54,049 nucleotides of DNA from JAYEIA01 sp964472505 (GCA_964472505.1 CAYYQW010000019.1:1-54049); one strand, 5' to 3'. Positions 17,235 to 26,861 are shown, numbered from the stretch's first letter. The notes: generated from the letters alone by a model not told the origin. A program made the numbers and translations.

Positions 17235-17714
17235 ATGGATTTTTCAGTGCTTCTTGCCGGTGTGGCGGCCGTAATATTAGTAATTATATTAATTCGGCTG
17301 GCTGCCAAAAACTTATTCAAAATCGTGGCTGTTTCGGCCGTTATCATTGCGCTTGCCGTATATTTGTTTGTGGTTTTCGGCAATGCTGATGAAGATATTA
17401 AATTTGCGGAAGTATTTACCGAATACACATTGGAAGACCTTTCAAGCCTATATTGCACAAATTCCATGAACCGTACGGATTCTCTGAAATGTTACTGCGT
17501 TGTACAACCTCTGATGAAAGATATGCAAGCACGCCACTCACGCGAAGAGCTTGAGCGGCTTCAAAGTGAGCGTCTACAATACGCAAGGGAAATAACAAAG
17601 TCTTTTCGAAATCAAGAAGATCTGATAAAAAGTAAGTTAGAGGAGAATAATGCCAAGCATTTATTAAAAGATTTTCTCAACGATTTGAAAGACAAAGCAA
17701 AATTTCTAAACTAA
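17235..17714 (+). CDS. Small membrane protein of unknown function, upstream of recJ
   Basis: 159 aa. Two hydrophobic helices lie at about 4-22 and 28-48, followed by a soluble helical part with a charged, coiled-coil-prone C-terminus (SREELERLQSERLQYAREITKS). A CTNSMNRTDSLKCYC stretch has three cysteines. No family is recognised. recJ starts 53 bp downstream in the same direction, so the two may be co-transcribed. A functional link to RecJ is not shown. Confidence 0.7.
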   Translation: MDFSVLLAGVAAVILVIILIRLAAKNLFKIVAVSAVIIALAVYLFVVFGNADEDIKFAEVFTEYTLEDLSSLYCTNSMNRTDSLKCYCVVQPLMKDMQARHSREELERLQSERLQYAREITKSFRNQEDLIKSKLEENNAKHLLKDFLNDLKDKAKFLN

Positions 17715-17767
17715 GAAAAAGCGTTTTACATTCTCAAAACAGAAAAAAATGAAGAAAACATATATAT

Positions 17768-19480
17768 ATGCAAAAGAAAAGACTGATTATCAAGCCGGAA
17801 GGCAATCCGGAGGATATTCAACATTTGCAAGACGAGCTGAAGATCGACAGAGTCTTGGCCAATCTTCTGGTGCAAAGAGGAATAAAGAGTTTCAATGAAG
17901 CTAAAACATTTTTCAGGCCAAGCTTAGACCACCTGCACGACCCCTTTTTAATGAAGGATATGGACAAAGCCGTAGAGCGCCTGAATGCAGCCATCAAAAA
18001 CAACGAAAAAATACTTGTGTACGGCGATTACGATGTGGACGGAACGACTTCCGTTGCACTGACATATTCATTTCTGAAAGAAACATACGATGCCGTAGAT
18101 TACTACGTTCCCGACCGTTATAAAGAAGGTTACGGAATTTCCAAAACAGGCATCGACTATGCTTCGGAAACCGGAGTTTTGCTCATCATTGCTCTCGACT
18201 GCGGCATAAAAGCCATTGAGCAGGTAAACTATGCCAAACAAAAAGGCATTGATTTTATTATTTGCGATCATCACACAGCCGATGAACTGGTTCCGGATGC
18301 AGCCGCGGTACTCGACCCCAAACGCCCCGGTTGTGAATATCCTTACAAAGAGCTTTCGGGCTGCGGAGTAGGATTTAAGTTTATGCAAGCTTTTTCCGAC
18401 CGAAATAATTATCCCTTTCAAAAACTGGCTCGTTACTTAGACCTGCTTGCCGTAAGTATTGCCGCCGACATTGTTCCCATTACGGGAGAAAACCGCGTGT
18501 TGGCTCACTACGGCCTCAAACAGCTCAATAATTCGCCAAGCGCCGGTATGAAGGCTCTTATAGATATTTCGCATGCCGGAAATAAGACCCTAAATATTAC
18601 CGACTGTGTATTTAAAATAGGCCCAAGAATCAATGCAGCCGGACGCATACGCAGCGCAAAAGAAGCCGTAGCGCTTCTGATTGAGAAAGATAAAATTAAA
18701 GCCGATTTAATGGCTGCCGAAATTGAGAAAGCTAATACAGAGCGAAAAACTTTAGATCAAACCATTCATTATGAAGCCATTGGGATTATCGGGAATTCGG
18801 ACAGCTTAAAAAACCGAAAAACAACGGTTTTATACAATCCCGAATGGCATAAAGGGGTGATTGGCATTGTGGCATCGCGCTTGATTGAAACTTACTACAG
18901 ACCAACGGTCGTACTTACCGAATCAAACGGCTTTGCCAACGGTTCGGCGCGCTCGGTAAAAGATTTCGACTTGTATGCCGCCATAAATTCCTGTTCGCAT
19001 TTGCTCGAAAACTTCGGCGGGCACAAATACGCCGCCGGCTTAACTTTAAAAATTGAAAACGTGGAAGCTTTCAAAGATTGCTTTGAAGCCTATGCACAAA
19101 AACATCTTTCAGAAGAACAAGAAATACCTGTAGTACAAGCCGATGCCGTAATTGATTTTGAACAAATCAGCGATAAATTTTATCGCATCTTGAAACAATT
19201 TGCTCCCTTTGGCCCCGGAAACATGAAACCGGTATTTCTGACCAAACAAGTTAAGAATGCAGGAAAAACCTCTGCCGTAGGTCGAACCGGTACGCATCTG
19301 AAATTGGATATGCAGGACAGTGCCGGAAATAATTTTGGCGGCATAGGTTTCTCCATGGGCGATTATTTTAATTTAATTAAAGAAACGCCTTTTGATGTAT
19401 GTTATACTTTGGATGAAAATTTTTTCAGAAATAATGTTACCATACAGGCAAAAGTGAAGCATATTGAGCTGAAAAAATAA
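17768..19480 (+). CDS. recJ: Single-stranded-DNA-specific 5'-3' exonuclease RecJ
   Basis: 570 aa, the normal length. DHH-superfamily motifs are present: VYGDYDVDGTTSVAL (about 80-94), LIIALDCGIKA, the DHH motif in ICDHHTADELV (about 157-167), and later the DHHA1 part with NGFANGSARSV and ENFGGHKYAAGLTL (about 400-425), then the OB-like C-terminal domain. It degrades ssDNA in RecF-pathway recombination and mismatch repair, using Mn2+ or Mg2+. It is preceded by an unknown membrane protein gene. Confidence 0.95.
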   Translation: MQKKRLIIKPEGNPEDIQHLQDELKIDRVLANLLVQRGIKSFNEAKTFFRPSLDHLHDPFLMKDMDKAVERLNAAIKNNEKILVYGDYDVDGTTSVALTYSFLKETYDAVDYYVPDRYKEGYGISKTGIDYASETGVLLIIALDCGIKAIEQVNYAKQKGIDFIICDHHTADELVPDAAAVLDPKRPGCEYPYKELSGCGVGFKFMQAFSDRNNYPFQKLARYLDLLAVSIAADIVPITGENRVLAHYGLKQLNNSPSAGMKALIDISHAGNKTLNITDCVFKIGPRINAAGRIRSAKEAVALLIEKDKIKADLMAAEIEKANTERKTLDQTIHYEAIGIIGNSDSLKNRKTTVLYNPEWHKGVIGIVASRLIETYYRPTVVLTESNGFANGSARSVKDFDLYAAINSCSHLLENFGGHKYAAGLTLKIENVEAFKDCFEAYAQKHLSEEQEIPVVQADAVIDFEQISDKFYRILKQFAPFGPGNMKPVFLTKQVKNAGKTSAVGRTGTHLKLDMQDSAGNNFGGIGFSMGDYFNLIKETPFDVCYTLDENFFRNNVTIQAKVKHIELKK

Positions 19481-19570
19481 CGGTGAGATGTAAGATATAA
19501 GTATTTAGATATAAGACAATATCCAGCTGCAAAACAAGATACATGATCCCTTTTAACAGGCGCTGCTTTT

Positions 19571-19733
19571 AACCTGACAAATCTGCCGGATTTTAATTCA
19601 AAATCTGTTCGGAAAAATTGAGGTGCACGGCAGTTTATAACAGAAATCCGGCAGATTTTGTAGTTTGGGTAACAAAAAATATAAGGCTATTGCAGACGCT
19701 GCCGGGTCAAAAATGACGCCGGCAGGTCAGGTT
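19571..19733. repeat. Nested inverted-repeat element after recJ
   Basis: Several paired arms are nested in 163 bp. A perfect 15-bp inverted repeat has AAATCTGCCGGATTT (19579-19593) pairing with AAATCCGGCAGATTT (19644-19658). A hairpin is formed by CTGCCGG (19699-19705) with CCGGCAG (19719-19725), and it contains an inner GTCA/TGAC. AACCTGAC (19571-19578) can pair with GTCAGGTT (19726-19733), which runs into TTTTT. The right end could act as the recJ terminator; the whole looks like a small REP- or MITE-like element. Confidence 0.7.
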
Positions 19734-19752
19734 TTTTCATAAATAATAAAAT

Positions 19753-20709
19753 TTACGGGGCATAATCCAAATAAACCTCAGCCGCATAACTGTTGTTTTC
19801 CCATACCAACATATTTGGGTAAAACTGATCTTGTATGTCAGACATAGGGATATCGAAAATATAAACCGGTTCGTTAAAATTACCTTCTTCCCAAACTTCA
19901 AAAGTTAAATAAGCATCGTCGTAATCACCGTGGAAATGAAAAATATCTTCGCGTATGGGAAAAACTACCGGAAATTCACTGATACCGACAGCCGTAGGAC
20001 TTTCCTCAAAAATATAATTTTTGTAGTATGCCACACAATATAAATTAGCTCCGAGAAATGAGCTTGGCAGCCATACGGCTACCTCATCAATGTATATTTC
20101 GGTTGGCGGAGGCAGTACGGTAAGTTCGCGTGTTTGAAAAGCCGTATCACCGGAACAAATGGCACCAAGTGTAACATCATGATCGCCTTGTTCCAAAAAC
20201 ACATGCTGCGGATTTTTAAGTTTTGAATCATAGCCATCGCCAAACTCCCAATAGTAAGAGGTAGCATGTTGTGATTCGTTAAAGAAATTCATTTCAACGG
20301 GTGCCCAGGCGTATTTGCCGGTAGCTTCCATTTCAAAATACGGAATAATGGGCAATGATTCGCTTGACAGATCCAAGGAAATGCTTTTTGATTCACGCAC
20401 TTCTTTATTTGTAATGGTAAGGATGACATTAAAAACGCCGGTTTCTTCATACACATGAACGGGCGTTCTTTCGTTAGAAGTTTTGCCGTCGCCGAAGCTC
20501 CATTCGTAACTCACATCACCGGGGCCGTACTCGGCATCGGGGTAAAAGGAAACAATATAAGGCACTTTGCAGTTTTCTACGGTATCAATAATATTATATA
20601 TTTTCACCGAGCCTTTGTTGCAATTGGTCAGTAAAAAAACGGGCAATAAAACTGCCGCAAGGCTTATCAGCCGAAAAATGGTTTTTGTTGAAGCATGTAA
20701 TGATTTCAT
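19753..20709 (-). CDS. Lipoprotein with two PKD domains
   Basis: 318 aa with a lipoprotein signal peptide; the lipobox is LLTNC with the lipidated Cys at residue 30. Two PKD modules are recognised by YEWSFGDGKTS and YYWEFGDGYDS, each followed by a PVHVYEETG- or PQHVFLEQG-type strand. The C-terminal part (about 200-318) is rich in aromatic and acidic residues and unassigned. It is probably surface-exposed or periplasmic and membrane-anchored; no LES-type K-acidic export signal follows the Cys. PKD domains mediate protein or glycan contacts. A -7 box (TAATTTTG, minus strand, 20736-20743) lies upstream of the start. Confidence 0.85.
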   Translation of the reverse strand: MKSLHASTKTIFRLISLAAVLLPVFLLTNCNKGSVKIYNIIDTVENCKVPYIVSFYPDAEYGPGDVSYEWSFGDGKTSNERTPVHVYEETGVFNVILTITNKEVRESKSISLDLSSESLPIIPYFEMEATGKYAWAPVEMNFFNESQHATSYYWEFGDGYDSKLKNPQHVFLEQGDHDVTLGAICSGDTAFQTRELTVLPPPTEIYIDEVAVWLPSSFLGANLYCVAYYKNYIFEESPTAVGISEFPVVFPIREDIFHFHGDYDDAYLTFEVWEEGNFNEPVYIFDIPMSDIQDQFYPNMLVWENNSYAAEVYLDYAP

Positions 20710-20839
20710 AATTTAAAGCTTATACGTTTGTGTAACAAAATTACGATAATTTATTGGTATATATTGCCGAAAAAATTAATTGTTTGTCGAATGCATGAAA
20801 TTGTTATACAAAAAAGCTTTTTCTGAATTTCGAAAAACT

Positions 20840-21937
20840 TTAAACATTAAAGCGAATATTAAGCAAATCGCCGTCTTTCACTACATATTTTTTACCTTCC
20901 AATCGTAACTTCCCTTCTTCCTTACATTTCTGCTCTGATCCAAGCCTTACAAAATCATCATAATCAATCACTTCGGCACGAATAAAGCCTTTCTCTAAAT
21001 CGCTGTGAATGGCTCCGGCGGCTTCGGGTGCGGTTGCACCTTTTTTTATGGTCCAGGCGCGTATTTCTTTCGGGCCTATTGTAAAAAAAGTATTCAAATT
21101 CAGAAGTTTGTAGGCCGAACGAAGCAACTTTGCTACACCCGGTTCATTTAAACCGGCATCGGCCAAAAACTCTCTGCGTTCTTCTTCTTCTTCAAGCTCG
21201 GCAATTTCGGATTCAAGCTCGGCTGCTACATAAAAAATTTCTGCGTCTTCATTCTTTAAAGCGTCTTCGGCAGCTTTTGTGTATTTGTTTCCCTCTACAG
21301 CCGATGCTTCATCTACATTCAGTACATACAAGATGGGTTTTACGGTAAGCAGATTCAAATCTTCAATGTAAGATAACTCCTCATCAGTCAGTTCCATATT
21401 TCTTACTGTCTGCATATTTTCAAGTTGTTCTCGGATTTTATCTAAAGTCGCAATTCCTTTTTTTGCATCTTTATCACCGGATTTTGCCACTTTTTGAAGT
21501 CTCTCAATTTTCCGCTCCACCGTTTCCAAATCTTTCACACCAAGTTCCATATCAATAATTTCAATATCGCGTACCGGATCTACATTACCTTCCGGATGCG
21601 GCACCTCTTCGCTGTCGAAGCAACGCACTACATGAATAACGGCATCGGAATAGCGCAAATCATCCAAAAACTTATTACCCAAACCTTCGCCTTCTCCGGC
21701 GCCTTTGGCTAAACCGGGAATATCAACAATATCCACCACCGTGGGGATTATTTTTTCAGTTTCCTGATATTTGTTCAATTCATCCAATCTGGGATCGGGT
21801 ACTTTTATGGTTCCCAAATTTGATTTATCGGTACTGTATCCGTAATTGGTAACTTCGCCTTTAGTGTTTGAAAAACAATTAAAAATGGTTGTTTTTCCGG
21901 AGTTTGTTAAACCCACTATACCGCATTTAAGTGCCAT
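20840..21937 (-). CDS. ychF: Redox-regulated ATPase/GTPase YchF (OLA1 family)
   Basis: 365 aa, the usual length. The N-terminus is MALKCGIVGLTNSGKTTIFNCFSNT (P-loop), followed by the G3 motif VDIVDIPGLAKGAGEGEGLG and the C-terminal TGS-like domain with FFTIGPKEIRAWTIKKGATAPEAAG. The G4-equivalent NVDE (YVLNVDEAS) is the OLA1-type change that gives ATP preference. It binds the ribosome and is linked to stress and translation control. A -7 element TAACTTTG (minus strand, 21972-21979) sits upstream without a clear -33 TTG. Confidence 0.96.
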   Translation of the reverse strand: MALKCGIVGLTNSGKTTIFNCFSNTKGEVTNYGYSTDKSNLGTIKVPDPRLDELNKYQETEKIIPTVVDIVDIPGLAKGAGEGEGLGNKFLDDLRYSDAVIHVVRCFDSEEVPHPEGNVDPVRDIEIIDMELGVKDLETVERKIERLQKVAKSGDKDAKKGIATLDKIREQLENMQTVRNMELTDEELSYIEDLNLLTVKPILYVLNVDEASAVEGNKYTKAAEDALKNEDAEIFYVAAELESEIAELEEEEERREFLADAGLNEPGVAKLLRSAYKLLNLNTFFTIGPKEIRAWTIKKGATAPEAAGAIHSDLEKGFIRAEVIDYDDFVRLGSEQKCKEEGKLRLEGKKYVVKDGDLLNIRFNV

Positions 21938-22263
21938 TGTTATGTTTTTTTAAATCATTTAATTTCAGATGCAAAGTTAAAATTAAGATTGAATTTTCCG
22001 GAAATATTTATTAAAAGTATATCATTCAGCTTAAATATTTCGTAAGCTCCTTAAAAACAAAAAACCAATTATTAACCTATTTTCATCAACAAAAAACCGA
22101 CTTTGCTGAAAAAATTTATGGACAGCAAAATTTTCTGTATATCTTTAGCGAAGTAAAAATCATTCTGTCAAATACATATCTAATTCTTAAAGTTTTGTAT
22201 GATTTTTGATTAGAAAAATATACGTATATTTCCAAATTTTTTTGTGCATCTATAATCTTCATT
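21938..22263. other. Divergent intergenic region, ychF / MCP-like gene
   Basis: AT-rich, with no gene or hairpin seen. It should hold both promoters. The ychF -7 box is at 21972-21979. For the + strand gene only a weak TATATTTC at about 22222-22229 is visible. Confidence 0.4.
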
Positions 22264-23625
22264 ATGTCAAACCCAGCAAGTACAACAGTAAACTTTTTTC
22301 TAAAAAAATACTCATCCGGAGAAGATGTTGTTTCATTACAAAAAGCCAAAACTTTTACTTTTACACTAATTTTTGCGGGTCTGCTTTTGCTGGTTTTAAT
22401 CGGAAAAATACTAATTACCGACGGGCTTACGCCCGCTATTGTGCCCATGACGGTGCTTGCGGTTGTGCTTGTAATGCTTACTGTGGTATACTCGGGAAGA
22501 CCGCGTTTGGCAGGAAATCTGTTATCGGTACTCTTTTTGGGTTTGATGATTTTTTCAATGTATGCCAACCCTAAAGGCAGCAATGTTCCCTATTACATGC
22601 TTGGGCAATATTATATATTTTTTGTAATCGTGGTGTTTTCCGCCATGTTTGCTTCTAAAAAAATCTTTTATCTGAGTGTTCTCGGTTCGATAGTTACAAC
22701 GATACATATATTTTATGCCACGCGCCAAGAAATTCCGGAAAATGTAAAAGATATTTCGGAATACGGCTTTTTTGTATATGAAATCATGCTGCTTCTGATT
22801 GCATTGTTCAGCTATTTTTTCACGAATTTTATTGATAAGGCCATTGTAAGTATCTCTGACAAAACAAAAAAAGTGGAAGAGCAAAATGCCCACATGAAGG
22901 AAGTTGCCAAAAAAGTATCTGACGGTTCAAAAGAACTGTATTTGGCAAGCAGCCAATTGAACACAATTTCACAAAAATTATCAAAAAACACCGGTCAGCA
23001 AGCAGCTACAACCGAACTTATATCAAAATCGATAAAAGAAATGCACACGGCCATAAGCAACGGCTCTGATTATGCAACATATACCGGAAAAATTTCGGGT
23101 GAATCGGCCAAGCGGTTAGAAGCCAACAAAAATATGATTATGGAAACGCTTGAATCGGTTGCCGTTATCAATGAGCGCATTAATATAATCACCGATGTTG
23201 CTTTTCAGACCAATATTTTATCCCTAAATGCTTCAATACAAGCCTCACGCGCCGGGCATTCGGGTAAAGGCTTCTCGGTAGTTGCCGAAGAAATCAGGAA
23301 TTTATCGGAGCGTACCAAACAAGCATCAACGGATATTGTAAGTTTATCGGAAAAAAATAAGGAAACCTCAAAGAAAAGCTCGCAGGAGATTGAAAGCATC
23401 ATTCCGCTGATATTTGAGGTAAGCAAGCATGTCAGCTCCATAGTAGAATCGGGAAATGAACAGAAAAAAAGCGCCGAAAATATAAACCAAGCCATCGAAC
23501 AATTAGTAGATTCGGCCAACCTGAATTCGGCATCGGCCGAAGAAATGACCGCGTCGGCCGAAGAATTATCTGCACAGGCGGAACAATTGAAAGAAATCAG
23601 CATGCTGTTTGATTCCGATTCTTAA
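22264..23625 (+). CDS. Membrane-bound MCP-like signal transducer, orphan
   Basis: 453 aa. About six transmembrane helices fill residues 26-190, with short loops and no periplasmic sensor domain. A coiled coil (DKTKKVEEQNAHMKEVAKKV) leads directly, without HAMP, into a methyl-accepting chemotaxis signalling domain. Its tip reads DVAFQTNILSLNASIQASRAG followed by SGKGFSVVAEEIRNLSERT, which departs from the usual QTNLLALNAAIEAARAGE. The C-terminus (NSASAEEMTASAEELSAQAEQL) is a typical MCP ending. No cheA, cheW or flagellar gene is nearby, so it may signal through a distant Che system or a different partner. The membrane part may sense a lipid, redox or membrane cue. Confidence 0.85.
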   Translation: MSNPASTTVNFFLKKYSSGEDVVSLQKAKTFTFTLIFAGLLLLVLIGKILITDGLTPAIVPMTVLAVVLVMLTVVYSGRPRLAGNLLSVLFLGLMIFSMYANPKGSNVPYYMLGQYYIFFVIVVFSAMFASKKIFYLSVLGSIVTTIHIFYATRQEIPENVKDISEYGFFVYEIMLLLIALFSYFFTNFIDKAIVSISDKTKKVEEQNAHMKEVAKKVSDGSKELYLASSQLNTISQKLSKNTGQQAATTELISKSIKEMHTAISNGSDYATYTGKISGESAKRLEANKNMIMETLESVAVINERINIITDVAFQTNILSLNASIQASRAGHSGKGFSVVAEEIRNLSERTKQASTDIVSLSEKNKETSKKSSQEIESIIPLIFEVSKHVSSIVESGNEQKKSAENINQAIEQLVDSANLNSASAEEMTASAEELSAQAEQLKEISMLFDSDS

Positions 23626-23647
23626 TCTATTTTTTTGCATACTAAAA

Positions 23648-23674
23648 CCGGCCGAAAGTAACACCCCCGGCCGG
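23648..23674 (-). terminator. GC-rich hairpin terminator for the cpgS-like gene
   Basis: CCGGCCG (23648-23654) pairs with CGGCCGG (23668-23674). Read on the minus strand, the stem is followed by TTTTAG, and it lies 26 bp beyond the stop of the minus-strand gene. It may also help end the + strand gene. Confidence 0.6.
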
Positions 23675-23699
23675 CAATAAAATTGGGTTTCTACTAAAT

Positions 23700-25043
23700 T
23701 TATTTCAGATTGTGTTTTTTCACAAAATCTTCCAATAAATCTTTCAAGTCCGGTTTTCCAATTTCCTGTAAATCGTAATATACCCGGGTATTGGGTTTCT
23801 TTATGTCAATCAAACGATTCAAGTCAATGGGTGTTCCGATAATTACCGTATCGCAATCGGTATTATTAATGGTAGTTTCCAAATCTTTCAATTGTTGATC
23901 GCTGTATCCCATGGCCGGCAGGAGTTTACCAATGTTGGGGTAAATCTCGAAAGTTTCGCTCAATTTACCGACTGTAAAGGGGCGCGGGTCAATAATTTCA
24001 CCGGCTCCGAATTTTTGAGCGGCAATGGTGCCGGCTCCCAATTTCATTTCACCGTGTGTAAGCGTGGGGCCGTCTTCCACCACCAATACGCGTTTTCCTT
24101 TTATTACCGAAGGATCATCTACGCTAATGGGTGAAGCACCGTCAATTACTACGGCTTCGGGATTTACTTTTTCAATGTTTTTTCGTACGATCTGAATACC
24201 TTCCGGGCTTGCCGAATCCATTTTATTAATCACAACGGCATCAGCAATTCTGAGGTTTACTTCGCCGGGATAGTATGAAAGCTCATCGCCGGGCCTGTGC
24301 GGATCGGCTACTGTAATGTTTAAGTCCGGTTTATAGAAAGAGAAGTCATTGTTGCCGCCGTCCCAAAGAATTACGTCGCAACCATCCGGATCTTTTTCAG
24401 CATCATCTAAGATTGCTTGGTAATCAACCCCGGCATAAATAACGTTTCCGCGTACAATGTGCGGTTCGTATTCCTCCATTTCTTCTACGGTACACTTATG
24501 TTTTTTGAGGTCGTCCACTACGGCGTAGCGTTGTACTTTTTGTGCGGCCAAATCTCCGTAAGGCATGGGGTGACGTATGGCAACTACTTTCAAACCTTTT
24601 TCCATGAGGTGCTCAATGACTTTTCTGGAAGTTTGGCTTTTTCCGCAACCGGTACGTGTGGCAACAACGGAAATTACCGGTTTGTTGCTTTTTATCATGG
24701 TTCCTTTGGTACCTATGAGCTCAAAATTGGCTCCGGCAGCATTTACAATAGCACTCATTTCCATGACTTTTCCGTATGTTACATCGCTGTAAGAAAATAC
24801 ACAGGAATCAATCTTCAATTCATTAATCAGGCGTGTAAGATCTTCTTCGGGATATATCGGAATTCCTTCGGGATAAAGTTCTCCGGCCAATTCGGCGGGA
24901 TATTTTCGACCGTCGATATCCGGAATTTGAGCGGCCGTAAATGCGGCAACATTTACTGTGTCGTCTCCACGATAATAGGTATTGAAATTGTGAAAATCGC
25001 GGCCTGCAGCTCCGATAATAATTACATTTTTCTTTTTAGCCAT
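23700..25043 (-). CDS. Cyclic 2,3-diphosphoglycerate synthetase-like GTPase
   Basis: 447 aa. The N-terminal Rossmann part (KNVIIIGAAGRDFHNFNTYYR) is followed by a P-loop VVATRTGCGKSQTSRKVI (about 133-150), a DVILWDGGNNDFSF segment and a VVINKMDSA motif near G4. This is the organisation of the family named after archaeal cyclic 2,3-diphosphoglycerate synthetase. In bacteria the product is not established; a thermoadaptation role is not implied. It is transcribed alone, with a -7 box TATCTTTG (minus strand, 25086-25093) upstream of its start and a GC-rich terminator. Confidence 0.82.
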   Translation of the reverse strand: MAKKKNVIIIGAAGRDFHNFNTYYRGDDTVNVAAFTAAQIPDIDGRKYPAELAGELYPEGIPIYPEEDLTRLINELKIDSCVFSYSDVTYGKVMEMSAIVNAAGANFELIGTKGTMIKSNKPVISVVATRTGCGKSQTSRKVIEHLMEKGLKVVAIRHPMPYGDLAAQKVQRYAVVDDLKKHKCTVEEMEEYEPHIVRGNVIYAGVDYQAILDDAEKDPDGCDVILWDGGNNDFSFYKPDLNITVADPHRPGDELSYYPGEVNLRIADAVVINKMDSASPEGIQIVRKNIEKVNPEAVVIDGASPISVDDPSVIKGKRVLVVEDGPTLTHGEMKLGAGTIAAQKFGAGEIIDPRPFTVGKLSETFEIYPNIGKLLPAMGYSDQQLKDLETTINNTDCDTVIIGTPIDLNRLIDIKKPNTRVYYDLQEIGKPDLKDLLEDFVKKHNLK

Positions 25044-25325
25044 GTTATTTTAGTTTAAAGAGTTAATAAAATATTTGATTGGTAACAAAGATAGTTTTTT
25101 CAAATAAAATTTTGAAACTAAGTGTATCTTTCCTATACTGTAACAAAATACATGCTTTCTCTATTACTAAAAACAAAAACACAAAACACTAATTAATAGG
25201 AAATTACATGTAAAAAATCAAATAGGAAGCAAAATTTCAAAGCAATATGTTAAGAAAAATAGAGTTAAAAAACATATTGAAAAAAAAGGCCGGAAAGCCC
25301 GGCGAGTAAAAGACATATTTTTTTT

Positions 25326-26141
25326 ATGAAAAAAATCATTCTTGTATTTTTTCTGACTTGCATACCGCAGGTTTTCAGTTCCGTATCGGCTCAAAGCATG
25401 CAGAACCGTTATTTTGGTTATATTTTCAGCTGTAAATTTGAACAAGCCGACAGTCTGCTTCAGAGCTTTGAGGCCTATTTGCTTCCGGAAGAAAAAAACT
25501 TGCTGCAAGCTTTCGCTGCGTTGCATAAAAGCGAGGCTCAAAAAAACAATTCCGATAAATATAAAGCTGAATATTTGAGCCTTGCAAAAAAGGCATTTGA
25601 AATCCTCAGGAACAAAAAACTAAATGACAGGCAAATATTCTATTATACGGCATCGCTGGGAATAATCATTAAAAGTAAAATTGAAGAAAAACATTATTTT
25701 TCCGTAATAAAAGATTTGTACAACTTGAGTTCAAAAATCGAATACATAATTGATAATGAGGGGGAAAACGAATATTTTCAACTTGTTTCAGGCATGTATC
25801 ATTATTATGCGGCATTGGCTACGGAAGATTATCCGATTATGCGCGGAGTTTTTTTAGTTTTACCCAAAGGGAATAAACCACACGGGCTGCAAATGCTGAA
25901 AGCCTGCAGCTCGGAAAACAATCGTTTTGTTTCTGTATATGCTTTGTATTATTTGGCGCGTATCAATCACAGAGATGAAAAAGTGTTTTCAGAATCAAAT
26001 TTTTATTTCCGTCAACTGCTTGAAGAATTTCCGGAAAACTGTTTTTGGCGCAACGAATACATTAAAATGCTGAATTATTTTGGTTATAAAGCTGCCGCCT
26101 ATGCGCAAGAAAAAATTCTTAAAGTGTATTTGTGTAAATAA
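25326..26141 (+). CDS. Secreted helical protein of unknown function
   Basis: 271 aa with a signal peptide ending SVSAQ. The mature part is helical, with TPR-like pairs (FEQADSLLQSFEAYLLPEEKNLLQAFAAL; later SVYALYYLARINHRDEKVFSESN). No TPR call is certain. The gene precedes the LolD-like ATPase by 47 bp on the same strand, which may mean co-transcription, but this ABC ATPase is commonly found with varying neighbours. The upstream region (25044-25325) is AT-rich and holds no other gene. Confidence 0.65.
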   Translation: MKKIILVFFLTCIPQVFSSVSAQSMQNRYFGYIFSCKFEQADSLLQSFEAYLLPEEKNLLQAFAALHKSEAQKNNSDKYKAEYLSLAKKAFEILRNKKLNDRQIFYYTASLGIIIKSKIEEKHYFSVIKDLYNLSSKIEYIIDNEGENEYFQLVSGMYHYYAALATEDYPIMRGVFLVLPKGNKPHGLQMLKACSSENNRFVSVYALYYLARINHRDEKVFSESNFYFRQLLEEFPENCFWRNEYIKMLNYFGYKAAAYAQEKILKVYLCK

Positions 26142-26188
26142 TGAAATAAGTTAAACGAAAATTATATTTTTGCTGAAAAATAAAGCTC

Positions 26189-26842
26189 ATGATTAAATTA
26201 GAAGGGATTAATAAATCGTTCGGAAATTTACAAGTATTGAAAAATATCAATATATTGGTGGAAAAAGGAGAATTTATAACCATAGCCGGCCCGAGCGGCG
26301 CAGGCAAAACAACCCTTCTGCAAATAGCCGGTACCCTTATGAACGCCGACAGCGGACTGCTGGAAATTGGCGGGAAAACAATAAGCAAAATGAATGAAAA
26401 AACATTGGCCAATTTTCGGAATCGGGAGATTGGCTTTGTTTTTCAATTTCATCATCTACTGCCGGAGTTTACGGCTCTGGAAAATATTTGCATACCGGCC
26501 TATATCAACGGAACCGGCAAAAAAGACGCTGAGAAAAAAGCTATGGAACTGCTTGAGCTTCTGAGTATGCAACACCGAAAAAGCCATAAGCCCTCGGAAC
26601 TCTCTGGAGGCGAGCAACAACGAGTGGCCGTGGCTCGCTCATTAATCAATAAGCCTGCGGTGGTATTGGCCGATGAGCCTTCCGGAAACTTGGATATGCA
26701 AAACAGCAAAGAACTGCATGCGCTCTTTTTTGAGCTGCGCGATATTTTCAATCAAACCTTTATAGTTGTTACGCATAACCAAGAGCTGGCAACCATGTCT
26801 GACCGGACGGTTTATTTAAAAGACGGAGAAATTGTAAATTAA
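26189..26842 (+). CDS. lolD: LolD-type ABC transporter ATP-binding protein
   Basis: 217 aa. Walker A is GPSGAGKTT (34-42), the Q-loop is GFVFQFHHLLPEFTALENI (about 82-100), the signature is LSGGEQQRVAVARSL (138-152), Walker B is VVLADEPSGNLD (158-169), and the H-loop is VVTHNQE. The QFHHLLPEFTALENV-type Q-loop is typical of LolD, which powers release of lipoproteins from the inner membrane with LolC/E. The membrane partner is not in this window, so a MacB/FtsE-like relative cannot be fully excluded. Confidence 0.88.
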   Translation: MIKLEGINKSFGNLQVLKNINILVEKGEFITIAGPSGAGKTTLLQIAGTLMNADSGLLEIGGKTISKMNEKTLANFRNREIGFVFQFHHLLPEFTALENICIPAYINGTGKKDAEKKAMELLELLSMQHRKSHKPSELSGGEQQRVAVARSLINKPAVVLADEPSGNLDMQNSKELHALFFELRDIFNQTFIVVTHNQELATMSDRTVYLKDGEIVN

Positions 26843-26861
26843 AAAACCTAAAACTCAAATA

